This document shows, in pieces, positions 34,667-42,812 of a stretch of DNA of 64,000 nucleotides; position 1 is the stretch's first letter, and each line of letters begins with the position of its first letter. The stretch lies in the NCBI RefSeq assembly GCF_003590775.1, contig NZ_QYUM01000004.1, positions 496,001 through 560,000 of the forward strand, given 5' to 3'. The notes beneath the pieces are model-generated. The model made no database searches. It was not told where the DNA came from and saw only the letters and a program-made list of their open reading frames with translations. The translations under genes were made by a program, and so were the position numbers. This DNA comes from Sphingomonas cavernae (GTDB lineage: Bacteria; Pseudomonadota; Alphaproteobacteria; Sphingomonadales; Sphingomonadaceae).

Positions 34667-34699
34667 ATTATAGGATGATCAGGCTAGGCAACTCTTGCC
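34667..34699 (-). promoter_or_regulatory. fliF promoter: TCCTATAAT box plus GGCAACTCTTGCC palindrome
   Basis: TATAAT (34667-34672, within ATCCTATAAT on the minus strand) is preceded 14 bases upstream by the dyad GGCAACTCTTGCC (34687-34699). The arrangement parallels the fliL promoter (12-base spacing). The dyad lies just after the fliH stop codon, so fliF has its own promoter. Confidence 0.6.
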
Positions 34700-34712
34700 G
34701 GGTCGAAAGTTT

Positions 34713-35381
34713 TTATGCGCCGCGTCGGTCGTTTAGGAGCGCGCGGAGTTCCGTGGCCACCGCGGCACGACGCGCAGCAGCATCGACGGCCAACCCGCCT
34801 TCATCCCAGAAGATCACGGCATCGCCCGGCGCGATCGCCTCGTCGGTAATCACGGAAATGGAAAGCGTTCGCCGTTCCTGGCCCGCGCGGGCTGCGACCT
34901 GCCGCTCGACCTCGGTCGCCAGCGCCGGATTGACGCGGATGGCCAGCCGCGTGCCGCGGCCGATCTGTTCGAGGACACGACCCAACGCCTCGTCGATGGC
35001 ACGGCCCGGCGCCTTATCGACGGCGAACCCGGCCAGTGCGTCGGCTGCGGTGAGCGCGACTTCGGCGGCGTCACGCATCATCGTATCAGCGGTCTCGGAC
35101 AGGCGCGCAGCTATCTCGTCGAGCGAGGCGTGCAGCGCATCGGTGGCGGCGAGCACCGCGGTCTCTCGTTCGCTCCGCGCCTGGACCAATCCCGCCTCGA
35201 AGCCATCGGCGCGCGCTCTGGTGAGCTCGGCCTGATGCGTGACGGATTGCCTGTCGACCTCCGCCTGCAGCGCCGCGATCTGCTTGAGCAGCTCGGCATT
35301 GTTCGCGGCCGCCGGCTCGCTCGAGGCGAAACGAAAGACGCGATCGAACCCGAATGGCTTTACGTGGATGGCGGCCTCCAT
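34713..35381 (-). CDS. fliH: Flagellar export regulator FliH (FlbE-like)
   Basis: This is a 222-residue helical protein. A coiled coil (LLKQIAALQAEVDRQSVTHQAELTRARADGFEAGLVQARSE region) is followed by a V-ATPase-E-like C-terminal domain (RLAIRVNPALATEVERQVAARAGQ, then AVIFWDEGGLAVDAAARRAAVATELRALL). FliH holds FliI in check and brings it to the C ring. The start is one of two adjacent ATGs (35384 or 35381); the second has AAAGG at better spacing. It lies 40 bases after fliG. Confidence 0.82.
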   Translation of the reverse strand: MEAAIHVKPFGFDRVFRFASSEPAAANNAELLKQIAALQAEVDRQSVTHQAELTRARADGFEAGLVQARSERETAVLAATDALHASLDEIAARLSETADTMMRDAAEVALTAADALAGFAVDKAPGRAIDEALGRVLEQIGRGTRLAIRVNPALATEVERQVAARAGQERRTLSISVITDEAIAPGDAVIFWDEGGLAVDAAARRAAVATELRALLNDRRGA

Positions 35382-35421
35382 CATCGACCTTTCAATTTTC
35401 AGCACCTGTCTGCGGGCAGGC

Positions 35422-36456
35422 TCAGTAAATCATCGCGTCGTCGCTCTTGGGATCGACGAGCATAATCTCGCCGCGATCGCCGAGCGACTTCGCCAGACGC
35501 ACGAGGTTGGTCTGCGCCTCCTCGCATTCGCGCGCGCGCACCGGCCCCATCGCGGCCATGTCGTCGCGCATCAGCTTGGCGGCGCGCTCGGTCATCCCCG
35601 CGAAGAACATCTGCTTCATCTCTTCGGGCGCGCCCTTCAGCGCCAGCGCCAGCTCGCGCTTGTTGCAGTTGCGGACGATCGTCTGGATCGCAGCGGGCAA
35701 CAGGTTGGCGAGATCTTCGAAGGTGAACATCAACGCGCGAATTTTCTCCGCGGATTCCGGCGCGCGATCGTCAAGCGCGGTCAGCATCGCCTCTTCGGTC
35801 GAGCGATCGAGTGCGTTGAACACCTCGGCCATGGCTTCGTGCGGATCGCGGCGCTGCGCGCGCGAGAGATTGGTCATGAACTCGCTCTTCAGCGTCTGCT
35901 CGACCTGCAGGATCACATCCTTCTGCACCGTGTCCATGCGCAGCATCCGCATCACGACATCGGTGGCGAGATCGCCGGGCAGCTCGGCGAGCACGCGCGC
36001 GGCATGGTCGGAGCGCAGCTTGTGGAGGATCACTGCCACCGTCTGCGGATATTCGTTTTTCAGATAGCCCGCGAGCACGGTTTCGCTGACGTTGGAGAGT
36101 TTATCCCACATCGTCCGCCCCGACGGGCCACGGATGTCCTCCATGATTTCCTTCACGCGATCGAGAGGCAATATGCCCTCGAGCAATCGTTCGGTCGTCT
36201 CGAACGATCCGTGGAGCGACGACATGCTCGAGACCTCACCCGAGAACTGAACGAGCAGATGCTCAACCACCGCCGAGGGTATGCGTCCCAACGAGGCGAT
36301 ACACGAGGACAGTTCCTTGATTTCGTCGGTCGAAAGCTGCTCCCAGATGGGGCCGCCATGATCGCGGCCGAGCGCCAGCATCAGCGCAGCGGCGCGCTGA
36401 ACGCCCGAGTATTTCTTCAACTCCGGCGGTTCGCCGACCGGCGTCATTACGCTCAT
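35422..36456 (-). CDS. fliG: Flagellar motor switch protein FliG
   Basis: This is a 344-residue rotor protein that contacts the stator and FliF. The armadillo-like N, middle and C-terminal domains are present (YSGVQRAAALMLALGRDHGGPIWEQLSTDEI; NEYPQTVAVILHKLRSDHAARVLAELP; FTFEDLANLLPAAIQTIVRNCNKRELALALKGAPEEMKQMFFAGMTERAAKLMRDDM region). The C-terminal segment holds the charged residues that interact with MotA. It is the first gene of fliG-fliH; a TCCTATAAG box lies 57 bases upstream. Confidence 0.96.
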   Translation of the reverse strand: MSVMTPVGEPPELKKYSGVQRAAALMLALGRDHGGPIWEQLSTDEIKELSSCIASLGRIPSAVVEHLLVQFSGEVSSMSSLHGSFETTERLLEGILPLDRVKEIMEDIRGPSGRTMWDKLSNVSETVLAGYLKNEYPQTVAVILHKLRSDHAARVLAELPGDLATDVVMRMLRMDTVQKDVILQVEQTLKSEFMTNLSRAQRRDPHEAMAEVFNALDRSTEEAMLTALDDRAPESAEKIRALMFTFEDLANLLPAAIQTIVRNCNKRELALALKGAPEEMKQMFFAGMTERAAKLMRDDMAAMGPVRARECEEAQTNLVRLAKSLGDRGEIMLVDPKSDDAMIY

Positions 36457-36512
36457 GCACTATCCCCAAAATATTCGCGCATTCGGGCCGGTCAGGGCCG
36501 CGCTCCCTCTAT

Positions 36513-36521
36513 CTTATAGGA
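36513..36521 (-). promoter_or_regulatory. fliG promoter box (TCCTATAAG)
   Basis: TATAAG at 36513-36518 on the minus strand in TCTCCTATAAG; one base differs from the recurring TCCTATAAT. The region is shared with the divergent FlaEY-like gene. No GGCAA palindrome is present; a looser TTTGGTGACAAA dyad is at about 36554-36565, inside the coding start of the divergent gene. Confidence 0.45.
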
Positions 36522-36557
36522 GAAGACCGGATGGACCGGCGTGTGGAGGCGAGTTTG

Positions 36558-39266
36558 GTGACAAATTTATCGAGCGGACTGATCGGGCTGACAATGCTGT
36601 CGGGCAGCAGCAGCTATCTCGGGCTGTTCTCGGGCGCCAATATCGACAGCGCAGCCGTGATCCTGGCCAAGAAGGCCTTCACCACGCCTGAAACGACGCC
36701 GCCCTGGAAGGAAGCAGGATCGCGCCTGCCGGTCTCGTCGCAGATCGCGGCAATCAAGAAGATGCGCTCGATCGTCGACGCCGACTGGAGCCGTTCGCTC
36801 GACTCGTTGCCCGACGTGCAGACCGCCTTCACCGCCTATAAGGCGCTCGACAGGCTCCGACTGCTGGCCGATAGCGCAGCCAAGACCGGAACCTCGGCCA
36901 CCGAACGCAAGTCGCTACAGCAGACTTTCGCCAAGGGTTTGGCGGATCTGCAGGCATTTCTGGGCCAGGCCGAAACCGACAAGCTCAATCTGGCCTTCGC
37001 GCAACCGGCGCGCAGCGTGAAGACCGTCGGCATCAACCCGGCGGCGACTGGCAAAACCGCGGGCGAAGGCGTGGTCACAACGCGCGCCGCAGCGATCCCG
37101 GGGCTCACGGGCAATGAGGTGTTCAAGATTGATCTCGCGCGCACTGGGGGCGTGACGGACAGCGTGACTGTCGATCTATCCACCACGACGCAGCCGCCCA
37201 CGCTGGACTCAGTTGCCGCCGCCATCAACGCCGCGATCACCGCGGTACCGATGCGCGACGCCAATGGCGATCCCGTGACCGACGCCGGAGGCAATCCCAT
37301 TCCCCGCTGGCAGTCGCGCGTAACCGTAGAAAAGAGCGGCGACAAATGGGGGTTGGTCGTCAGCACGCCGGGCAGCGAACGGCTTTCTATCGACCAGGTG
37401 GGTGCAAAGGATGCGCTGATGGTCGCCAGCGGCGTGACCGGCCTCGACGCGCCAACGTCGGCCCAGATGTTTCGTATCGACGATCCTGCGGGAAGCAGCA
37501 CGCGTGTCACGCTGGGCACGATCAACGCGGTTGACCGGAGCGCCACGGCGCAGGCAGCGCAAAGCGCAAAGACCAAGACAACCGCCAAGGATGCCAAACC
37601 CGTCGATCCGACCGTTTTCGCCGCGACCAATGCGCGCGCGATCGCGACGGATGCGCAGGGCTTCAGCTACATCGTCGGCACCACCGCCGGCGACCTTGGC
37701 GCCAATCTGTCCGATGGTGGCAACGATCTGTTCCTCACCAAGGTCGACAGCGAGGGCAAGGTCGTATGGCAACGCACGCTGGGCGTGGCCGGCGAGGCTG
37801 AAGGCGCCGCGGTCAGCATCGCCGCCAATGGCGAAGTGGTCGTCGCGGGCACGGTCAAGGGGCCGTTCAACGGCAGCCTTGGCAGTGACAGTGATATGCT
37901 CGTCGCACGTTTCGACGCCGATGGCGACGAACTGTTCGCGACCACCGTTCGGAGCCTCGGGAATGACACGGCAAGCGCAGTGACCGTGGGCAATGACGGC
38001 GCGATCTACGTTGGCGGCAAGTCGGCAACGGGTGGAGGCGACGCTTTCGTCGCGCGGCTCGACGCAACGGGCAAACTGCAGGAGCGCCGCACGATCGACA
38101 GCGGCGGAAGCGATAGCGTCACGGCGCTTGCCATCGACGGATCAGGCGAACTGCTGGCGCTCACCAGGGAAAACGGAACCGCTACGCTGCGCCTGCTCGA
38201 CAGTGGCGCACTCAGCACCCAGCTCGGCCAGTTGAACCTCGGCGCTGCCGATGCCCGCGCGATCTCGGTTTCGGCTTCGGGCGAGATCGCAGTCGCCGGC
38301 GCGACCACCGACGCGATCTCGGGCGCACAGGTCAACGGCATCAGTGGCGGCCGCGACGGCTTCGTCACGCGGATCGACAGCGCGCTGTCGGGCATGAGCA
38401 CCTCCTATATCGGTTCGGCCGACGACGATCAGATCGACAGCGTCACCTTCATGAACGGCGAACTCTATGTCGGCGGCCGCACCACCGGCGCCCTCGATGG
38501 TGCGCGCGCCGGCGCTGTGGACGGGTTCGTCGGCCGGGTTGGTACCGCGACGGGCGCGATCGAGGACATCAATCAATTTGGTCGCGCGTCGCATCGCACT
38601 GAACCCGTCCGGATTTCGGCGGCCAGCGGGGGCAGCACCGCGCTGGGCGCGCTCGGGCTGCACCGCGGCCAGATCAATGCGGGCAACTCGATCAGCCTGA
38701 CCGCGCAGACAACGCTGCGCGCGGGTGATGAATTCAGCATCCGGGTGGGCGACAAGGAAAAGAAGATCACGATCGCCGCAGACGAGACGCTCGCCTCGCT
38801 TGCCGAGAAGGTCCGCAAGATCACGGGCAAGAACGCGACGATCACCACACCCAAGCTGGACGGTCAGGCGACGCTGCAGATCATGGCCAAGCAGGGCTAT
38901 CCGATAGAGTTGGTACCAGGCGCGCAGGGCAAGGACGCGCTTGGCAAGCTCGGCCTCTCTCCCACCAGGCTCGTCGTGTCGCCATTGCCCCAGGACGGTG
39001 ACCCCAAGGTCAAGCCCGGCGGCAATTTTGGCCTCGGCCTGTCGGGCGCGCTCAGCCTCAACAGCGCTACCGATGCAGCGGCGGCACTCGGCACGATCAA
39101 GGCTGCCCTGTCGATGACCCAGACCGCCTATCGCTCGCTTTACTGGGATTCGGCCAAGGCGGGGCTGGTCGACGGCACCGTCACGGGCGTCGGCTCGCCC
39201 TATCAACAGGCGCAGCTCGCCAATTATCAGGCCGCGCTCGATCGCCTCGGCGGAAGCGCTGCATAA
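36558..39266 (+). CDS. FlaEY-like flagellar protein with an internal beta-propeller
   Basis: This is a 902-residue protein. The N-terminal 160 residues are helical and flagellin- or hook-like. Residues about 355-665 are a run of SBBP/beta-propeller blades (AIATDAQGFSYIVGTT; DGGNDLFLTKVDSEGKVVWQ; SDMLVARFDADGDELF; GGDAFVARLDATG; GGRDGFVTRIDS). Residues about 720-790 are a flagellin-hook-IN-like motif (DEFSIRVGDKEKKITIAADETLASLAEKVRKIT) as in FliD, and the C-terminus is helical. Caulobacter FlaEY is a long protein needed for proper filament assembly, and this may be its counterpart. The GTG at 36558 has GGAGG 8 bases upstream; an ATG at 36531 is less likely. flgB follows 8 bases later. Confidence 0.7.
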   Translation: MTNLSSGLIGLTMLSGSSSYLGLFSGANIDSAAVILAKKAFTTPETTPPWKEAGSRLPVSSQIAAIKKMRSIVDADWSRSLDSLPDVQTAFTAYKALDRLRLLADSAAKTGTSATERKSLQQTFAKGLADLQAFLGQAETDKLNLAFAQPARSVKTVGINPAATGKTAGEGVVTTRAAAIPGLTGNEVFKIDLARTGGVTDSVTVDLSTTTQPPTLDSVAAAINAAITAVPMRDANGDPVTDAGGNPIPRWQSRVTVEKSGDKWGLVVSTPGSERLSIDQVGAKDALMVASGVTGLDAPTSAQMFRIDDPAGSSTRVTLGTINAVDRSATAQAAQSAKTKTTAKDAKPVDPTVFAATNARAIATDAQGFSYIVGTTAGDLGANLSDGGNDLFLTKVDSEGKVVWQRTLGVAGEAEGAAVSIAANGEVVVAGTVKGPFNGSLGSDSDMLVARFDADGDELFATTVRSLGNDTASAVTVGNDGAIYVGGKSATGGGDAFVARLDATGKLQERRTIDSGGSDSVTALAIDGSGELLALTRENGTATLRLLDSGALSTQLGQLNLGAADARAISVSASGEIAVAGATTDAISGAQVNGISGGRDGFVTRIDSALSGMSTSYIGSADDDQIDSVTFMNGELYVGGRTTGALDGARAGAVDGFVGRVGTATGAIEDINQFGRASHRTEPVRISAASGGSTALGALGLHRGQINAGNSISLTAQTTLRAGDEFSIRVGDKEKKITIAADETLASLAEKVRKITGKNATITTPKLDGQATLQIMAKQGYPIELVPGAQGKDALGKLGLSPTRLVVSPLPQDGDPKVKPGGNFGLGLSGALSLNSATDAAAALGTIKAALSMTQTAYRSLYWDSAKAGLVDGTVTGVGSPYQQAQLANYQAALDRLGGSAA

Positions 39267-39274
39267 GGAAACGC

Positions 39275-39706
39275 ATGATGACCACCACCTCTCCGCTGAT
39301 GGCGGGAATCCACCAGCAGATGAAGCATCTCGCGCAGCGGCAGCGCGTGATCGCCGAGAACATCGCGAACAGCGAAACACCACGTTTCAAGGCGCAGGAA
39401 GTCGAAACGCCCGACTTCTCTGCGCTGCTTGCCGCTCAGGGCACTGTGAACGGCAAGCCGCGGGTCGGGCGGCCGCGCATCCAGATCACCAGCGGCATGG
39501 CCGCACTGGGCGCGACGCCCCCACAGGGCGGCATGGGCATCATCGCCGACACCGACATCAGCGAGACCAAGCCCGACGGCAACAATGTCACGATTGAGGA
39601 CCAGTTGCTGAAAATGGGCCAGGTTCAGGCCGATTTCGCCGCGATGACCAATCTCTACCGCAAGCAGATGGGGTTGCTGAAGGCAGCGATCGGTCGGGGC
39701 GTCTAG
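39275..39706 (+). CDS. flgB: Flagellar proximal rod protein FlgB
   Basis: This is a 143-residue rod protein. The N-terminal motif HLAQRQRVIAENIANSETPRFKAQEV and the C-terminal LLKMGQVQADFAAMTNLYRKQMGLLKAAIG are typical of FlgB. AAGGAAACGC precedes two adjacent ATGs. It follows the FlaEY-like gene by 8 bases. Unusually, flgC and fliE do not follow; instead the flagellar cluster ends with a convergent aminotransferase gene that overlaps by 4 bases, the two stop codons sharing CTAG. Confidence 0.93.
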   Translation: MMTTTSPLMAGIHQQMKHLAQRQRVIAENIANSETPRFKAQEVETPDFSALLAAQGTVNGKPRVGRPRIQITSGMAALGATPPQGGMGIIADTDISETKPDGNNVTIEDQLLKMGQVQADFAAMTNLYRKQMGLLKAAIGRGV

Positions 39707-40884
39707 AGCCCCTCGACGTCGGCAAGCGCGGCGGCGAAACGGTCGCAGTCGCGCTCGGCGAGCCCGGCGATATTGATGCGGCCCGAACCCGCCATATAGA
39801 CGCCGTGACGCTCGCGCAGCGCCGCGATCGCGGCGGGTGATAGCGGCAGCGTTGCGAACATTCCGCGCTGGGCAGCGATGTGCGACAAATCGACGTCGCC
39901 CGCCTTCCCGCAGGCCGCAAGGCGCTGGCGGATGCGCGACAGCCGTGCCTGCATGCCCTGAAGCTCGTCCTGCCACTGCACCCGCAGTTCGGCGTCGGTC
40001 AGGATGAGCCGCGCCACCGCGGCGCCATGGTCGGGCGGCATCGACCAGTTATTGCGCGCGATCGTCGCGAGGTTCGATCCGGCGACCTCGGCCGCGGCGC
40101 AGTCGGCGGCGATCGCGAAGACCGCGCCGGTGCGCTCGCGATACACGCCGAAATTCTTGTCGCAGCTATAGGCGATCAGCGCCTCGGGCAGCGCGCCGAT
40201 CATGTGGCGCGCACCCGCCGCATCCGCCCCGAGCCCCTCACCCAGACCGTGATAGGCCAGATCGATCAGCGGCACCGCGCCATTGGCCGAGAGGATTTGC
40301 GCGACCTCGCGCCAATGCTCGGGCGCCAGATCCGCGCCCGTCGGATTGTGGCAGCAGCCATGGAGCAGGAAGATGTCGCCACGCCCCGCCTCGCGCGCGG
40401 CGGCGAGCATCGCATCGGCGTTGAACGCCTGGCGCTGCACATCGAAATGCTCATAGGTCCTGACCCTGGCGCCAAGCCCCGTCAGGATCGACATATGAAC
40501 GGGCCAGGTCGGCGTGCCGACCCAGAAGGTCGCCTCGGGCAGGTTGCGCACCACGAGTTCGATCGCGAGCCGCAGCGCCCCCGTGCCGCCCGGGGTCTGC
40601 AATCCTGCGACCCGATCGTCCGCAACCGCGCCATCCAGCGCCAGATCACACACCGCCGCCACAAAACCGACATCGCCCTCGGGGCCCAGATAGGCCTTGC
40701 TGTCCTGCGTCTCGATCAGCCGGCGCTCGGCGGACTTCACCGCTGCGAATACCGGCGTGCCGCCCGTCTCGTCACGATAGACCCCAACCCCCAGGTCGAT
40801 CTTCGAATCCCGCGGGTCGGCATTGTAGAGTTTGATCAGCGACAACAGCGCATCGGCCGGCTGCGGCTTCAACTGGTCGAACAT
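39703..40884 (-). CDS. Aromatic/aspartate aminotransferase (class I)
   Basis: This is a 393-residue PLP enzyme of the AspC/TyrB type, moving amino groups between aspartate or aromatic amino acids and 2-oxoglutarate. The PLP lysine is in SCDKNFGVYRERTG; the substrate arginine is in SGRINIAGL near the C-terminus; the start FDQLKPQPADALLSLIKLYNADPRDSKIDLGVGVYRDE is typical of the family. The ATG at 40884 was chosen over an upstream in-frame ATG because conservation starts there. It is metabolic and not obviously related to either neighbouring cluster. Confidence 0.92.
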   Translation of the reverse strand: MFDQLKPQPADALLSLIKLYNADPRDSKIDLGVGVYRDETGGTPVFAAVKSAERRLIETQDSKAYLGPEGDVGFVAAVCDLALDGAVADDRVAGLQTPGGTGALRLAIELVVRNLPEATFWVGTPTWPVHMSILTGLGARVRTYEHFDVQRQAFNADAMLAAAREAGRGDIFLLHGCCHNPTGADLAPEHWREVAQILSANGAVPLIDLAYHGLGEGLGADAAGARHMIGALPEALIAYSCDKNFGVYRERTGAVFAIAADCAAAEVAGSNLATIARNNWSMPPDHGAAVARLILTDAELRVQWQDELQGMQARLSRIRQRLAACGKAGDVDLSHIAAQRGMFATLPLSPAAIAALRERHGVYMAGSGRINIAGLAERDCDRFAAALADVEGL

Positions 40885-41102
40885 GGAAATATGGCCTTCC
40901 TGACGATCGGGTGTGGCAAGTCGCGCGAGGCGATGCAGCAGTTGGAGTGTCGAGTGCAAGCGCCAATACGTCCGGTCTCACATGTGCAGCCTTCCGACCG
41001 GCGATCTTGCACGATGTCGGAACCCGATCGTCGCCACTGCATTATTCGCTCCCGGGGGGCCGCTGCGTCCTCACCCGCTTGTTTGCGTATGAGGAGCGTT
41101 TG

Positions 41103-41666
41103 ATGTCGTTGCGTCGTGTTGTCCTTGGCCATGCGGCCGCCATCGCCCTGCCCTTTGCCGCCTGTGCCGCGCAACAGCCAGCCCCTCCCGCGCCTGCCGC
41201 CGCGGTTCCAGCCTATACGCTGGGCGCGGGCGAGGCGCTCAAGGTCACCACCTTTGGCGAGCCCACGCTGACCGGCGATTTCACGATCGATGCCGACGGC
41301 AACCTGCCATTGCCGCTGATCGGCGCTATCCCCGCAGCGGGCAAGACCGCACAGCAGCTCGAGGCGGCGATCCAGACGCGGCTTGCCGACGGCTTCCTCC
41401 TCAATCCCCGCGTGACGGTCGAGGTGAAGAGTTACAAGCCCGTCTATGTGCTGGGCGAAGTCAACAAGCCCGGCGAGTATGCCTATATACCCGGCATGAC
41501 CGCCCTTGCTGCGGTCGCCAAGGCAGAGGGCTTCACTTACCGCGCGCAGCAGAAAAAGATCTTCATCAAACGCGCCGGCGAAAGCGCCGAACGCGAACTC
41601 GCGCTCAAAGGTTCGGTTGCAATCCTGCCCGGCGACACGATCCGCATCGCCGAGCGCTACTTCTAG
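41103..41666 (+). CDS. Polysaccharide export protein, Wza/GumB family
   Basis: This is a 187-residue protein. A signal peptide ends at FAAC, a possible lipobox with Cys 20. The Poly_export domain follows (YTLGAGEALKVTTFGEPTLTGDFTIDADGNLPLPLIGAIPAAGKT region). A SLBB domain completes it (KPVYVLGEVNKPGEYAYIPGMTALAAVAKAEGFTYRA region). It is short like GumB rather than Wza and would form the periplasmic/outer-membrane exit for the exopolysaccharide. GAGGAG precedes the ATG. The gene is alone on its strand; its stop codon is the first base triplet inside a small inverted-repeat element. Confidence 0.9.
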   Translation: MSLRRVVLGHAAAIALPFAACAAQQPAPPAPAAAVPAYTLGAGEALKVTTFGEPTLTGDFTIDADGNLPLPLIGAIPAAGKTAQQLEAAIQTRLADGFLLNPRVTVEVKSYKPVYVLGEVNKPGEYAYIPGMTALAAVAKAEGFTYRAQQKKIFIKRAGESAERELALKGSVAILPGDTIRIAERYF

Positions 41667-41805
41667 AGCACCGAGCGCTATACCTGATCCATATTCGTGC
41701 TCCGGGCTTGACCCGGAGCCCATGCCGGAAACGACTGTACGCCCGCGAAAATGGACTCCTGCTTTCGCAGGAGCACTGAACCCTATTCAACGCTCGATGC
41801 TCTAG
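41663..41805. repeat. Terminal-inverted-repeat element (MITE-like) between convergent genes
   Basis: The element is 143 bp, bounded by CTAGAGCACCGAGCG (41663-41677) and its complement CGCTCGATGCTCTAG (41791-41805), with one mismatch. The inside holds two further hairpins (GCTCCGGGCTTGACCCGGAGC; CTCCTGCTTTCGCAGGAG). The TAG in the left end is the stop codon of the export gene; the CTA in the right end is the stop codon of the acetyltransferase on the other strand. No coding capacity. Confidence 0.8.
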
Positions 41806-42440
41806 CCAGGCCGCACGCCCTTGCTGATATCGGGGTTCACGCGACGGTTGATATAACCCTCCGAGCCGTTGGTGGAGAGCAGCTTGGCGGGAATGCCGCC
41901 CACCACACCGTCCTCGGGTACGTCCTTGGTCACCACGGCGTTCGCACCCACCGCCGAGCGGTCGCCGAGATGGATCCGCCCGATCACCTTGCACCCCGCC
42001 GCCAGAAACACGTCATCGCCCAGGATCGGCGACCCGGCCTTGGGGCCGCGGTTCATCTGTCCCAGCATCGCGCCGTGCGTGATGTTGCAGTTGGCGCCGA
42101 TCACGGCATCGCCGTTGACCATGATATTGCCGAAGCGATTGATGAAGAAACCCGGCCCGATCCGCGTATATTCGGGGATCGCGATCCCGTATTTGTAGCG
42201 ATAGCGCAGCAGCAGCAGCTTGAACGGCGGATAGAGTGTCCAACGCAGCGCGCGTCGGCGCTTCAGATAGCCGCACAGCCGCATCACCGTCGAATATTTG
42301 AACCCCGGCGTAAAGAGATAGTGCCTCAGGAAGGGCCCGATTCCCGTCGCGCCGGCATAGCGATAGAGGTCAGACGCAATCAGCACGCGGATCTGGCGAA
42401 AGCTGTGGGGCCGTGCAGTTTCGGCGGTGTGGTTCGTCAA
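41802..42440 (-). CDS. Hexapeptide-repeat acetyltransferase (serine acetyltransferase-like)
   Basis: This is about 212 residues. A helical N-terminal part (FRQIRVLIASDLYRYAGATG, then FKYSTVMRLCGYLKRRRALRW) precedes a left-handed beta-helix of hexapeptides (GNIMVNGDAVIGANCNITHGAMLGQ, GDDVFLAAGCKVIG, GDRSAVGANAVVTKDVPEDGVVGGIPAKLL). Homologous enzymes in polysaccharide loci (WcaB-like) transfer acetyl groups to sugars. A TTG start at 42440 with GGAGCG upstream is proposed; an ATG at 42581 would add a basic, non-conserved extension. It is divergent from the priming transferase gene. The last codons and stop enter the inverted-repeat element. Confidence 0.8.
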   Translation of the reverse strand: MTNHTAETARPHSFRQIRVLIASDLYRYAGATGIGPFLRHYLFTPGFKYSTVMRLCGYLKRRRALRWTLYPPFKLLLLRYRYKYGIAIPEYTRIGPGFFINRFGNIMVNGDAVIGANCNITHGAMLGQMNRGPKAGSPILGDDVFLAAGCKVIGRIHLGDRSAVGANAVVTKDVPEDGVVGGIPAKLLSTNGSEGYINRRVNPDISKGVRPG

Positions 42441-42812
42441 GCGTCGCTCCCTGGAAGCTGCACCATGCTGCAGCGCCACACAAAATGCACGCGCGCGCCA
42501 ACAGTTCCGTCGAGAAAAAACGCATTTCCGGCCCTTATCAAGTCTCTGATCGCGCTGGATGCACATTTTGGCTCTAGTCATCGGAACCCTTGCAGGGACG
42601 CGGGGTTCTGGACGGGCTGCTGTATGACGAGAGCGGGTTTGCGTCAGGAAAAAAGGGCTGGCTTGAAAATGAGTTGGATCAATTCCCCTCGAAAATCATA
42701 CCGTACGTCGCTCCATGGTTGCGTTGCAGCATAAATAGGCATGAGTTGGCTGCGACTGGGAGAGGACCGGCCAAAACTGCCTTGACGATTTTAGAAAGCG
42801 TTAGGAGCTGTA
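42441..42812. other. Divergent intergenic region of the exopolysaccharide locus
   Basis: These 372 bases separate the acetyltransferase from the priming transferase and should hold both promoters. The part from 42640 to 42812 is more AT-rich than its surroundings (GCATAAATAGGCATG near 42729-42743). I could not assign a convincing -35/-10 pair. No coding sequence is supported. Confidence 0.4.

Noticed and set aside
39703-39706. Second CTAG element at the flgB/aminotransferase junction
   Set aside because: The two convergent stop codons share CTAG, but no inverted-repeat partner or intervening element is present. It is a simple 4-base overlap.
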